Origin: Alphaproteobacteria bacterium | Lineage (GTDB): Bacteria > Pseudomonadota > Alphaproteobacteria > Micavibrionales > UBA2020 | Direction of reading: 5' to 3' | NCBI GenBank assembly: GCA_020853455.1 | Contig: JADYYV010000228.1 | Span: 1-5,466 of the forward strand | Length of the DNA stretch: 5,466 bases | Part shown: positions 1-5,295 of the stretch, piece by piece | Position numbering within the stretch: position 1 is the first letter of the stretch | How the letters are laid out: each line of letters opens with the position of its first letter | Made by a program: the position numbers and the translations under genes | Notes under the pieces: generated by a model | The model's database searches: none | Told to the model about the DNA's origin: nothing | What the model saw: only the letters and a program-made list of their open reading frames with translations

Positions 1-609
1 GTGCGCGAACTGGAAAACATGTTCGAACAGCGCCGCGTGCATCCGGCGAAACTGGTTGCCGCCAACGCTGACTCGGCCTCGCCCGAATTGCTGTCGGCCA
101 TTTTGCTGATCGACTGCGTGCGCTCCCCGCTCGATTACAAAAATATCGCGACCAAATTCGGCGACACGGTTGCCAACCTGATCGCGGAAGTGGTGCATAT
201 CGACGCTTACCCGTCGGAGCGCGACAACAACCTTGCCAAGGCATCACCCGACACGAAACGCGCCTATGAAGGCCTGCTCATCACCAGCCTCGAGCAGATC
301 GTGAAACAGATCGCGCAGCAGGCGAAGGAAAACCCCGGCCAGAAAATCATGTTCCCCCCGGGCCAGGAAGAACAGCTGTACGATGATGTGAAGGGCGTCT
401 GGGGCAACGACAAGAAACTCGACAAAAAATTCATGGACGCGTTCAACAAAGCGGCAGGTGCCGCGCAGTCCCCCTACAGCCTCGAAATCGGCTTGCAGGG
501 CGAACTCGAACTCGTCAAGGGCAGCATCGCAAAACCGACCGGCCCGAAACCGCCCAAGCCCCCGAAAGGCCCGGGCGGCCCCGGCGGCATCGGCGGAGAC
601 GTATTTTAA
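1..609 (+). CDS. C-terminal part of a hypothetical protein with a degenerate RelA/SpoT-like HD segment
   Basis: The frame is open from the first base of the window to TAA at 607-609, so the gene probably starts upstream. The GTG at base 1 may be an internal valine. The visible 202 residues begin with charged helix (RELENMFEQRR). A segment at about residues 30-68 (ELLSAILLIDCVRS, then IATKFGDTVANLIAEVVHID) follows the pattern of the HD helices of RelA/SpoT-type hydrolases, where 'HD.VEDT' is followed by '..FG..VA.LV..VTK'. Here the HD histidine is isoleucine (I37-D38), so metal-dependent hydrolysis is unlikely from this part. The middle is hydrophilic and Lys/Gln-rich. The last 25 residues are a disordered Pro/Gly/Lys tail (PKPPKPPKGPGGPGGIGG). 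There is no signal peptide or membrane span in the visible part. A strong terminator lies about 95 bases downstream, so this is probably the last gene of its transcript. The coding call is firm; the family assignment is tentative pattern matching, and function is unknown. Confidence 0.75.
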   Translation: MRELENMFEQRRVHPAKLVAANADSASPELLSAILLIDCVRSPLDYKNIATKFGDTVANLIAEVVHIDAYPSERDNNLAKASPDTKRAYEGLLITSLEQIVKQIAQQAKENPGQKIMFPPGQEEQLYDDVKGVWGNDKKLDKKFMDAFNKAAGAAQSPYSLEIGLQGELELVKGSIAKPTGPKPPKPPKGPGGPGGIGGDVF

Positions 610-639
610 AACGTCGGGGATGTGTTTTAATCTCCCGAG

Positions 640-658
640 TCGTGCCGGATTCGCACGA
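640..658. repeat. Small hairpin downstream of the first gene
   Basis: TCGTGC (640-645) and GCACGA (653-658) form a perfect 6-bp stem around a 7-base loop, 31 bases after the stop codon. No T-run follows, so it is not a Rho-independent terminator by itself. It may simply be 3'-end structure of the mRNA that ends at the terminator beyond. Confidence 0.4.
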
Positions 659-670
659 TTTGCGCGTTAA

Positions 671-769
671 AACGCGTTGTCACGGAATGTAACAGCGATA
701 ACAAAAAAGCGGGGGCGGGCAACTTCCCCCGTTTTTTCATGCCGATGATTCATATAACGCGTTGTCACG
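671..769. repeat. 14-bp direct repeat flanking the terminator
   Basis: AACGCGTTGTCACG occurs identically at 671-684 and 756-769, and each copy begins with the palindrome AACGCGTT. After the first copy comes GTAACAGCG (689-697). After the second comes its exact reverse complement, CGCTGTTAC (770-778). The second copy also contains two adjacent imperfect 10-mers, CGTTGTCACG (760-769) and CGCTGTTACG (770-779). The terminator sits between the two copies. This could be a pair of protein-binding sites or the remains of an intergenic repeat; the sequence alone does not decide. Confidence 0.6.
703..737 (+). terminator. Rho-independent terminator after the first gene
   Basis: The stem is CGGGGG (710-715) with CCCCCG (726-731) around a 10-base loop. 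It is flanked by A6 (703-708) and T6 (732-737), which can extend the stem across a single bulged G at 709. The T-run directly after the GC stem is the classic intrinsic terminator form. The flanking A-run also makes it usable from the other strand. It ends transcription of the gene finishing at 609. Confidence 0.85.
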
Positions 770-789
770 CGCTGTTACGAAAAAAACGG

Positions 790-818
790 TTGAAACTTGA
801 GGTCAAAGTTGAGAGAAT
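790..818 (+). promoter_or_regulatory. Weak promoter candidate for a possible small RNA
   Basis: TTGAAA (790-795) is followed, after 17 bases, by GAGAAT (813-818). This gives 4 of 6 matches to each sigma-70 hexamer. No reading frame of quality follows, but a strong terminator lies at 893-915. A transcript starting near 825 would be about 90 nt and rich in A. The match is weak and could be chance. Confidence 0.25.
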
Positions 819-892
819 CTAATCAGGCTCAAGAAGTGCGAGAGTGGAAAGCCAAAAGAAAATCAAATCTGAAAAAATCAAAAAACCGAAGT

Positions 893-915
893 AACCGCCG
901 CGAGGCGGTTTTTTT
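893..915 (+). terminator. Rho-independent terminator with GCGA tetraloop
   Basis: AACCGCC (893-899) pairs with GGCGGTT (904-910) around the GNRA-type tetraloop GCGA (900-903). The T-run covers 909-915. This is an excellent intrinsic terminator on the plus strand, yet the gene before it already has its own terminator 156 bases upstream and there is no credible gene between. It therefore either ends a small RNA or acts as a back-up. On the minus strand the same stem is followed only 9 bases later by a T-run, so it works less well in that direction. Confidence 0.8.
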
Positions 916-1038
916 GCGCCGCAAGGCGCCCATACCGGCGAAAGCCGGTATCCAGTCCGTAAAATTTCTACCGCAATATTTCGAGATAGAAGTTTTATAA
1001 ACTGGATCCCGATTTTCATCGGGATGGGCTTCGCGGCC
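916..1038. repeat. Hairpin-ended inverted-repeat element (MITE-like or intergenic palindromic repeat)
   Basis: The two halves are inverted copies of each other, about 55 bases each, meeting at TTCTA (966-970) and TAGAA (987-991) around a 16-base centre. Each half carries a perfect 8-bp hairpin: ATACCGGC-GAAA-GCCGGTAT (932-951) and ATCCCGAT-TTTC-ATCGGGAT (1006-1025). Both are joined to the shared word TCCAGT/ACTGGA. The left half also has GCGCC-GCAA-GGCGC (916-929). Where the two hairpins differ in sequence, both sides of the stem differ, so pairing is kept. Read on the minus strand, the left hairpin encodes WIPAFAGM, a peptide often seen when intergenic palindromes of this class in proteobacteria are translated by mistake. 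There is no transposase; it would need to be mobilised in trans if mobile at all. Confidence 0.75.
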
Positions 1039-1063
1039 AAAACATCCGTTCAACATCGCGCCT

Positions 1064-1092
1064 TTGACTCTGAAATGACTCAGGAAAATATT
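1064..1092 (+). promoter_or_regulatory. Promoter candidate for the ankyrin-repeat gene
   Basis: TTGACT (1064-1069, 5 of 6 to the -35 consensus) is followed after 17 bases by AATATT (1087-1092, 4 of 6 to the -10). Transcription would begin near 1099, giving a leader of about 90 nt before the ATG at 1188. The word TGACTC occurs twice here (1065-1070 and 1076-1081), 11 bases apart, about one helical turn. The second copy lies in the spacer, so a regulator could bind there. A bulged hairpin (1093-1110) sits at the expected transcript start. The repeat element ends just upstream. Confidence 0.4.
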
Positions 1093-1187
1093 TTCGCTTG
1101 CAAAGGCGAATCGGTTTTGTCATGTTGCCCTCAATAAAAACAAAAAGACTTTCGAATACACCCGACCGAAGCGGAGACCACCCCTTG

Positions 1188-1652
1188 ATGATGCGAGCAC
1201 CACGCCACCGGCGCGCCAGCTGGATGCGCGAGATCGGCGAATCCAAGATCGATATGGGCCTGATCGCGCCGATGTCGCCGGGCGCGCTCGATATGTCGCT
1301 CTACACCGCCGTTGCCGAAGACGACCACCGCGCCGTGCGCAACTGCACCGGCGCGAACCCCGATATGCAGGCGGACGGCAAGCTGGGCGAACCGTCCGGC
1401 ACGCTGCTCCATTTCGCCGCGCGCCATGCGTCCCTTAAAACCGTGATCGCGCTGCTGAATCTGGGCGCAGATCCTTTCGCGGTCGATGAAGACGGCAAAA
1501 CCGCGCGTCAGGCGGCGGATGACCGCCCGACCGGCAACCGCGTGCGCACCGTGCTGGCGCTGTGGGAAAAGAAGAAACTGAACGGCGATACCTCGCCGCT
1601 GCTGGAAGGCGAAGAGGATTTTTCCATCCTCGACCGCCACGCGGCATCTTAA
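1188..1652 (+). CDS. Small ankyrin-repeat protein
   Basis: This encodes 154 residues without a signal peptide or membrane span, so probably a cytoplasmic binding protein. Residues 71-103 form a clear ankyrin repeat: GTLLHFAARHASLKTVIALL, then NLGADPFAVDEDG, matching the family's 'G.TPLH.AA..G...V..LL..GAD....D.DG'. A weaker repeat precedes it (about 36-67: YTAVAEDDHRAVRN, then GANPDMQADGK). A partial one follows (103-130: GKTARQAA...VRTVLALWEKK). Two to three repeats is near the minimum for a stable fold. The N-terminus is basic (MMRAPRHRRASW) and the C-terminus acidic. The start is set by GGAGA at 1173-1177, ten bases before ATG 1188. An ATG directly follows at 1191, and the same frame extends up to ATG 1122, which has no ribosome site. 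The gene stands alone, convergent with the minus-strand pair. Ankyrin repeats bind proteins; the partner is unknown. Confidence 0.8.
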   Translation: MMRAPRHRRASWMREIGESKIDMGLIAPMSPGALDMSLYTAVAEDDHRAVRNCTGANPDMQADGKLGEPSGTLLHFAARHASLKTVIALLNLGADPFAVDEDGKTARQAADDRPTGNRVRTVLALWEKKKLNGDTSPLLEGEEDFSILDRHAAS

Positions 1653-1675
1653 TTTTCCGCCACGCGGCGTCTTAA
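1634..1675. repeat. Tandem duplication over the stop codon of the ankyrin gene
   Basis: CCGCCACGCGGCATCTTAA (1634-1652) is repeated with one change (A to G) at 1657-1675, a 23-base period separated by TTTT. The first copy encodes the last residues RHAAS and the stop. The second lies entirely in the 25-base gap before the convergent gene's stop at 1678. Each copy has a small palindrome, CCGC-CAC-GCGG, so the gap can form two short stems. These may serve as a weak bidirectional transcript end; no stronger terminator is seen between the convergent genes. Confidence 0.7.
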
Positions 1676-1677
1676 AA

Positions 1678-2475
1678 CTAACCGACTTTCGTCAGCGATT
1701 TCAGGAAGGCGATCAGCAGCGCGCCGCCCATGCCGGTCTGCGGGTGCAGCTTGTCTTCCAGAATATGCGCGGCGTTGCGGGTGTGCAGCGCGGCGTCGGC
1801 GCGCAGGGCCTGCAACACGGCGGCGGCGGCGGTCGCGCCCTTGCCGTCCAGCAGCACGGGAATATGCGCAAGGCGCGCCGCGATCAGCGCGCCCATGATG
1901 GCCGCGATATCAAGGCCGCCGGAGTTCAGCAGCGCCTCCAGCGGCGGGGTGCCGGATTTGATGCTCTCGATAATTTTCTCGCCCGCGTTTTCGGCGGCGG
2001 GGTTGAGCGCGGCCACCACCAGCAGATCGATGCCGGGCTGCACCGCCATCAAGCCGTAAGATGTCGCATGGGCGGCGTCGGCGGCCTGCAGCGCGGCTTC
2101 CTGCCGGAAATCGCGCGGCGCGGATTCCGACGCCATCTCGTAGACCTGCAAATCGGCATTGGCATCCTGCGCCAGCGGCGACAGGGCATGCGTGCCGGAG
2201 CTGAGTTGTTTTAACGCCTCGGCAAGGCCGGTCTGTTTTTCGGGGAACGCGCCGTGCGGCGCCATGAACAGCGCGATGCGCGGGTGGCGGATATCGGGTT
2301 TTTGCCTGTACTGCGCCGCCGCCAGCCAGCGCCAGACATCGGCGTATTTGCCCAGCTTGTCGCCGCCAGCCGTCACGGGCGGCATTTCGGGCAGCACATG
2401 GCGCACCATTTCGGCGATTTCGGCAAGATCGACGCCGGGCGGGGGCGGGGCGGTTTCGGTCGGGCTGTCTGTCAC
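1678..2475 (-). CDS. CobT-like protein lacking active-site motifs (probable pseudoenzyme)
   Basis: The 265 residues follow the whole CobT scaffold (nicotinate-nucleotide:dimethylbenzimidazole phosphoribosyltransferase, lower-ligand activation in cobalamin synthesis) but are shorter than the usual 340-360. The N-terminal GGDKLGKYADVWRWLAAAQ (37-55) corresponds to CobT 'PPGSLGRLE.LA..LA..Q'. IALFMAPHGAF (67-77) matches 'VVFAGDHGV', and GIDLLVVAAL (148-157) matches the strand before 'GEMGIGNTT'. The best match is SGGLDIAAIMGALIAAR (185-201) with HIPVLLDGKGATAAAA (204-219). Two signature segments are changed: GEMGIGNTT is replaced by AALNPAAEN (155-163), and the C-terminal 'LGEGTGA', which carries the catalytic Glu, reads PQTGMGGA (245-252). 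The frame is intact. GTG 2475 is chosen because it overlaps the TGA of the upstream gene by 4 bases; ATG 2493 is the alternative (six more residues). It is probably translated together with that gene. Fold assignment is fairly sure; activity is doubtful. Confidence 0.8.
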   Translation of the reverse strand: MTDSPTETAPPPPGVDLAEIAEMVRHVLPEMPPVTAGGDKLGKYADVWRWLAAAQYRQKPDIRHPRIALFMAPHGAFPEKQTGLAEALKQLSSGTHALSPLAQDANADLQVYEMASESAPRDFRQEAALQAADAAHATSYGLMAVQPGIDLLVVAALNPAAENAGEKIIESIKSGTPPLEALLNSGGLDIAAIMGALIAARLAHIPVLLDGKGATAAAAVLQALRADAALHTRNAAHILEDKLHPQTGMGGALLIAFLKSLTKVG

Positions 2476-3023
2476 GGCTTGGGTTTCTCGCATTTCGGGT
2501 AGCGGGCATCGCCGGGCTCGACACGTTTCCATGTCTCGGTCTGGCTGAAGATGCCCTTGGTGAATTTGACGCGCATGGTTTTGTCGTCGATGCCGGACGC
2601 ATCGACGCCCACATCCATGCCCATGCCGCGCAGTTCCATGCGTCCCTGCCAGTGGCCGGGCGCGACTTTCTGGAACTGCATTTTGGGGGAGAAGTCGCAC
2701 AGCCCCGCCACGTCGCGGCTGGTGATTTCATCGCCATAGGCGCGGCCCGACCTGTCGCCGAATTTTTCGAAGATGGCGGCATCGGACGGGTTCACCCAAT
2801 GCACGCTGCCGCAGACGCCGGATTCCGGGCAGGGCTGCAGCGAGATAACCGCATCAAAGCTTTCGGTCTTCCAAAGCGTGGGGGATGGCGGCAGCTCGGG
2901 CGGCGTATTCGGCGCGGAAAGGGCGGTGCCGGGCGCCGCCGCCACGCCAAAGGCGGTCGCAAGCGCGGCGATGCTGGTGCGGAATTTCCTGTGCAGGGCG
3001 GGTGTCACGATCTCGTGTCTCAC
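2472..3023 (-). CDS. Secreted DUF2147-like protein
   Basis: This encodes 183 residues from GTG 3023. The N-terminus is a Sec signal peptide: basic HRKFR (11-15), a hydrophobic Ala-rich stretch (18-30) and a likely cut after ALSA (34-37), so the mature protein should be periplasmic. The body matches the DUF2147 layout: LWKTESFDAVISLQPC (50-65), CGSVHWVNP (71-79, the 'LCG.IVWL..P' motif), HWQGRMEL (124-131, 'W.G.IYDP' region) and FSQTETWKRV (159-168, the 'TWTRV' end). Four mature cysteines (65, 71, 109, 178) could form disulfides. The member is divergent: the usual 'YDP..G..Y' segment reads ELRGMGMDVGV. Family biochemistry is not established; members look like small beta-rich exported proteins. 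No strong ribosome site is seen before the GTG, and a second GTG at codon 6 is possible. It is the first gene of a pair with the CobT-like gene. Confidence 0.8.
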   Translation of the reverse strand: MRHEIVTPALHRKFRTSIAALATAFGVAAAPGTALSAPNTPPELPPSPTLWKTESFDAVISLQPCPESGVCGSVHWVNPSDAAIFEKFGDRSGRAYGDEITSRDVAGLCDFSPKMQFQKVAPGHWQGRMELRGMGMDVGVDASGIDDKTMRVKFTKGIFSQTETWKRVEPGDARYPKCEKPKP

Positions 3024-3135
3024 TTTGTCATGTCGTCGGTATCATGCCGTCGGTGGCAGGATGAAAAAACTACTACGATCTTGGGCGCGACGGGTAAACT
3101 TTCAGCGAAGCCGCGCCCGTGCCCGAAGCGCCGTG

Positions 3136-3164
3136 ATTCTAGACAGGCATGTTGATATTTGCAA
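3136..3164 (-). promoter_or_regulatory. Promoter candidate for the DUF2147/CobT-like pair
   Basis: Read on the minus strand, TTGCAA (3164-3159) is followed after exactly 17 bases by TAGAAT (3141-3136, 5 of 6 to TATAAT). Transcription would begin near 3129, about 105 bases before the GTG at 3023. The leader can fold: GGGCGCG and CGCGCCC (3112-3118 and 3083-3089) pair around a 22-base loop. This is the best sigma-70-like match upstream of the pair. Confidence 0.5.
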
Positions 3165-3178
3165 AAGACCATCTACGT

Positions 3179-3200
3179 CCTTGATTATGGGTTATCAAGG
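3179..3200. repeat. Inverted repeat in the divergent promoter region, possible operator
   Basis: CCTTGAT (3179-3185) and ATCAAGG (3194-3200) are perfect inverted copies around 8 bases. The site lies 15 bases upstream of the proposed minus-strand -35 box and about 50 bases upstream of the plus-strand -35 box. That is a sensible place for a regulator controlling either transcript. No known regulator motif is recognised. Confidence 0.4.
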
Positions 3201-3252
3201 GTCGTTGTCCGCGCCGGAAAATCTCTAATGTGTCCAGCATAGGCCGAAATGG

Positions 3253-3282
3253 TTTACGTTATGTAAATTTCTGGCGTAATAT
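3253..3282 (+). promoter_or_regulatory. gspE: Promoter candidate for the assembly ATPase gene, with overlapping inverted repeat
   Basis: TTTACG (3253-3258) and TAATAT (3277-3282) are spaced by 18 bases; each matches its sigma-70 hexamer at 4 of 6. The -35 box is one half of the palindrome TTTAC-N5-GTAAA (3253-3267), which a dimeric regulator could use. The local sequence is AT-rich against GC-rich genes on both sides. Transcription would begin near 3289, leaving about 50 bases of leader to the ATG at 3340. Confidence 0.4.
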
Positions 3283-3330
3283 TCTGACTTTGTTAACTTT
3301 TCTATGTCACTCTTGATACTGGAGGAATTC

Positions 3331-3334
3331 GAGG
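3331..3334 (+). promoter_or_regulatory. gspE: Ribosome binding site that decides the ATPase start
   Basis: GAGG at 3331-3334 lies 5 bases before ATG 3340, within a purine-rich stretch that also holds GGAGG (3321-3325). The earlier in-frame ATG at 3304 has only a T-rich sequence (TTAACTTTTCT) before it, so the downstream start is preferred. Confidence 0.55.
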
Positions 3335-3339
3335 AAGAT

Positions 3340-5268
3340 ATGGGGTTTACCAAGATGGCTGAAGACGCCGCGACAAAGAATCCGGCTAAAGCTACGGAAA
3401 CAAAGGCAGCCGCACCTTTGTCGATGAACCCGACTCCTGCTGAATTGGCGGCGATGGCTGCGGCGGCTGCCGCGCCCGCGCCGCCCCCGCCCACCGGCAC
3501 AACCGCGCCCACCGTCACCGCACCGCCGCCGTCCACGCATGTTGCGGGCGCGCCCGTCAAGCGCATCGGCGACCGGCTGGTGGAACGCGGGCTGATCAGC
3601 GCGGACCAGCTGCAGGTCGCGCTGCACGAAAAATCGAAATCGCACCTGCTGCTGGGCGAGATCCTGGTCGACCTGAAATTCATCACGCCCGAGATCCTGT
3701 CGGACTTCCTCTCCGAAACCACGGGCCTGCAGCTGTTCGATCCCAAGAAAACGATGATCGATCCCGAGGCGCTCGACCTCGTGACGAAAAAGGACGCGCA
3801 GAAATACCAGTTCCTGCCGATCTCGCTCGACCGCGAAAAGAACCGCGCGATCATCGCGATGACCGACCCCTACGACGTGGTCGCGCTCGACCGCCTGAAA
3901 CAATTGCTGCCCAAGGGCTGCACCGTCGTGCCGCAGGTCTGCCCGCCGGCGATCATGCAGGATTCGATTCACAAGGTTTACGGCGTCTCGACCTCGATCG
4001 ACGGGATTCTGAAAGAGCTTGCGGGCGACAAGGCCGCCGCGAAAAAGAACATCGACAACCTGAATTCCGAAGAAGCCTATTCGCATCCGCTCGTGCGCCT
4101 CGTCAACGCGCTGATTTTTGAATCGCTGAAGATGGGCGCGTCCGACTTGCACTTCGAGCCCGAAGAAAACTTCATCCGCATCAGGTATCGCATCGACGGC
4201 GACATGCAGACCGTGCATACGCTGCACAAGGAATACTGGAACGGTATCTGCCAGCGCCTGAAAATCCTGGCGGAAATGAACATCGCCGATAAATTGGCGC
4301 CGCAGGACGGACGCTTCAACCTGAACATGGGCGGCCGCGACGCCGACTTCCGCGTGTCGTGCCTGCCGACGGTCAACGGCGAAAACATCGTTCTTCGCGT
4401 CCTTGATAAATCGGCGTCGATCGTGCCGCTGGAACGCCTCGGCTTCTCCGACCACAACATGTACCTGATCAAAAAGGCGCAGGCGCGTCCCGAAGGCATC
4501 ATCATCGTGACGGGCCCGACCGGTTCGGGTAAAACCACGACGCTCTATTCGATGCTGAACGACGTGAACACCATCGACGTGAACATCCAGACGCTCGAAG
4601 ACCCGGTCGAATACAACCTCGGCCTGATCCGCCAGACGCATGTGAAGGACGGCGGCGCGTTCACCTTCGGCGAAGGTATTAAAGCGCTCCTGCGGCAGGA
4701 CCCTGACATCATCTTCATCGGCGAGGTGCGCGACAGCGTGACGGCGGAACAGGCGCTGAAGGCCGCCATGACCGGTCACCAGGTTTATACCTCGCTGCAC
4801 ACCAACGACTGCTTCGGCGCCATTCCGCGTCTGGTCGATCTTGGCATCAAGCCGGCGATGCTGGCGGGCGCGATTATCGCAACTCTTGCGCAGCGACTTG
4901 TCAGAAAGCTTTGTCAGAAATGCAAGGTCGCAAAAACGGCGACCGCCGATGAATGCAAGCTGCTGGCGGTAGGTCCCGACGGCAATCCGATCGATTACGA
5001 TAACCCGCCCACGATCTATCATCCGGGCGGCTGCCCCGAATGTAACAATTCGGGTTACAAGGGCCGTATCGCCTGCGTCGAAATTTTGTATCTGGATGAA
5101 GAACTTGACGACATGATCGCGACCGGCGCGATGAAGTCCCAGCTGAAACCGATCGCCCGCAAGAAGGGTTTCAAGAACATGCTGGACGACGGTATTTTGA
5201 AAATATACCAGGGCACGACCAGCCTTGATGCGGCCGTCAAGATCCTCAACTTCTCCGACCGGATGTAA
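3340..5268 (+). CDS. gspE: GspE/PilB-family assembly ATPase with MshEN (c-di-GMP-type) N-domain
   Basis: This is the cytoplasmic hexameric ATPase that powers pseudopilus or type IV pilus assembly. It has 642 residues from ATG 3340; ATG 3304 would add 12 and ATG 3355 would remove 5. After a disordered Ala/Pro linker (about 28-72) comes an MshEN/T2SSE_N domain (about 75-215). It holds two 24-residue repeats, RIGDRLVERGLISADQL... (75-98) and LLGEILVDLKFITPEIL... (104-127), separated by the five residues typical of c-di-GMP-binding MshEN. The motor domain has Walker A GPTGSGKT (392-399, K398), Asp box LEDPVEY (419-425), Walker B LLRQDPDIIFIGEVRD (450-465, E462) and His box TGHQVYTSLHTND (478-490). 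A tetracysteine zinc site follows (C525, C528, C565, C568), as in GspE and PilB. All key residues are present, so it should be active. Whether it serves secretion or pili cannot be settled here. It is followed by its probable partner, the platform gene at 5392. Confidence 0.95.
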   Translation: MGFTKMAEDAATKNPAKATETKAAAPLSMNPTPAELAAMAAAAAAPAPPPPTGTTAPTVTAPPPSTHVAGAPVKRIGDRLVERGLISADQLQVALHEKSKSHLLLGEILVDLKFITPEILSDFLSETTGLQLFDPKKTMIDPEALDLVTKKDAQKYQFLPISLDREKNRAIIAMTDPYDVVALDRLKQLLPKGCTVVPQVCPPAIMQDSIHKVYGVSTSIDGILKELAGDKAAAKKNIDNLNSEEAYSHPLVRLVNALIFESLKMGASDLHFEPEENFIRIRYRIDGDMQTVHTLHKEYWNGICQRLKILAEMNIADKLAPQDGRFNLNMGGRDADFRVSCLPTVNGENIVLRVLDKSASIVPLERLGFSDHNMYLIKKAQARPEGIIIVTGPTGSGKTTTLYSMLNDVNTIDVNIQTLEDPVEYNLGLIRQTHVKDGGAFTFGEGIKALLRQDPDIIFIGEVRDSVTAEQALKAAMTGHQVYTSLHTNDCFGAIPRLVDLGIKPAMLAGAIIATLAQRLVRKLCQKCKVAKTATADECKLLAVGPDGNPIDYDNPPTIYHPGGCPECNNSGYKGRIACVEILYLDEELDDMIATGAMKSQLKPIARKKGFKNMLDDGILKIYQGTTSLDAAVKILNFSDRM

Positions 5269-5295
5269 CGGCGTCGGCGGTGCGGGGCGTTCGGC

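Noticed and set aside
797..1000. Plus-strand frame encoding a Lys/Arg-rich peptide ending in repeat-derived PIPAKAGIQ
   Set aside because: It has a TTG start and no ribosome site, and it runs through a terminator and the palindromic repeat. It is a by-product of the repeat, not a gene.
829..1056. Minus-strand frame containing WIPAFAGM
   Set aside because: This peptide is a known signature of translated intergenic palindromes; the frame is the inverted-repeat element read as protein.
1098..1187. Longer N-terminus for the ankyrin protein (TTG 1098 or ATG 1122)
   Set aside because: No ribosome site precedes these codons, and the TTG falls at the expected transcript start. ATG 1188 has GGAGA at a suitable distance.
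1910..2782. 290-codon minus-strand frame overlapping the DUF2147 and CobT-like genes
   Set aside because: Its product is an Arg/Ala/Pro-rich low-complexity string typical of an out-of-frame reading, while the two other frames show family motifs.
3061..3228. 55-codon plus-strand frame beginning MKKLLRSWARR, with a purine-rich stretch just before the ATG
   Set aside because: The start looks gene-like, but the product is very basic with no domain, and the frame covers the promoter and inverted repeat of the divergent genes. Its SD-like GGCAGG touches the ATG, which is too close.
3307..5022. 571-codon open frame on the minus strand
   Set aside because: It is the shadow of the clearly conserved assembly ATPase gene, Arg/Asp/Val-rich and without any recognisable domain. 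GC-rich codon bias keeps antisense frames open.
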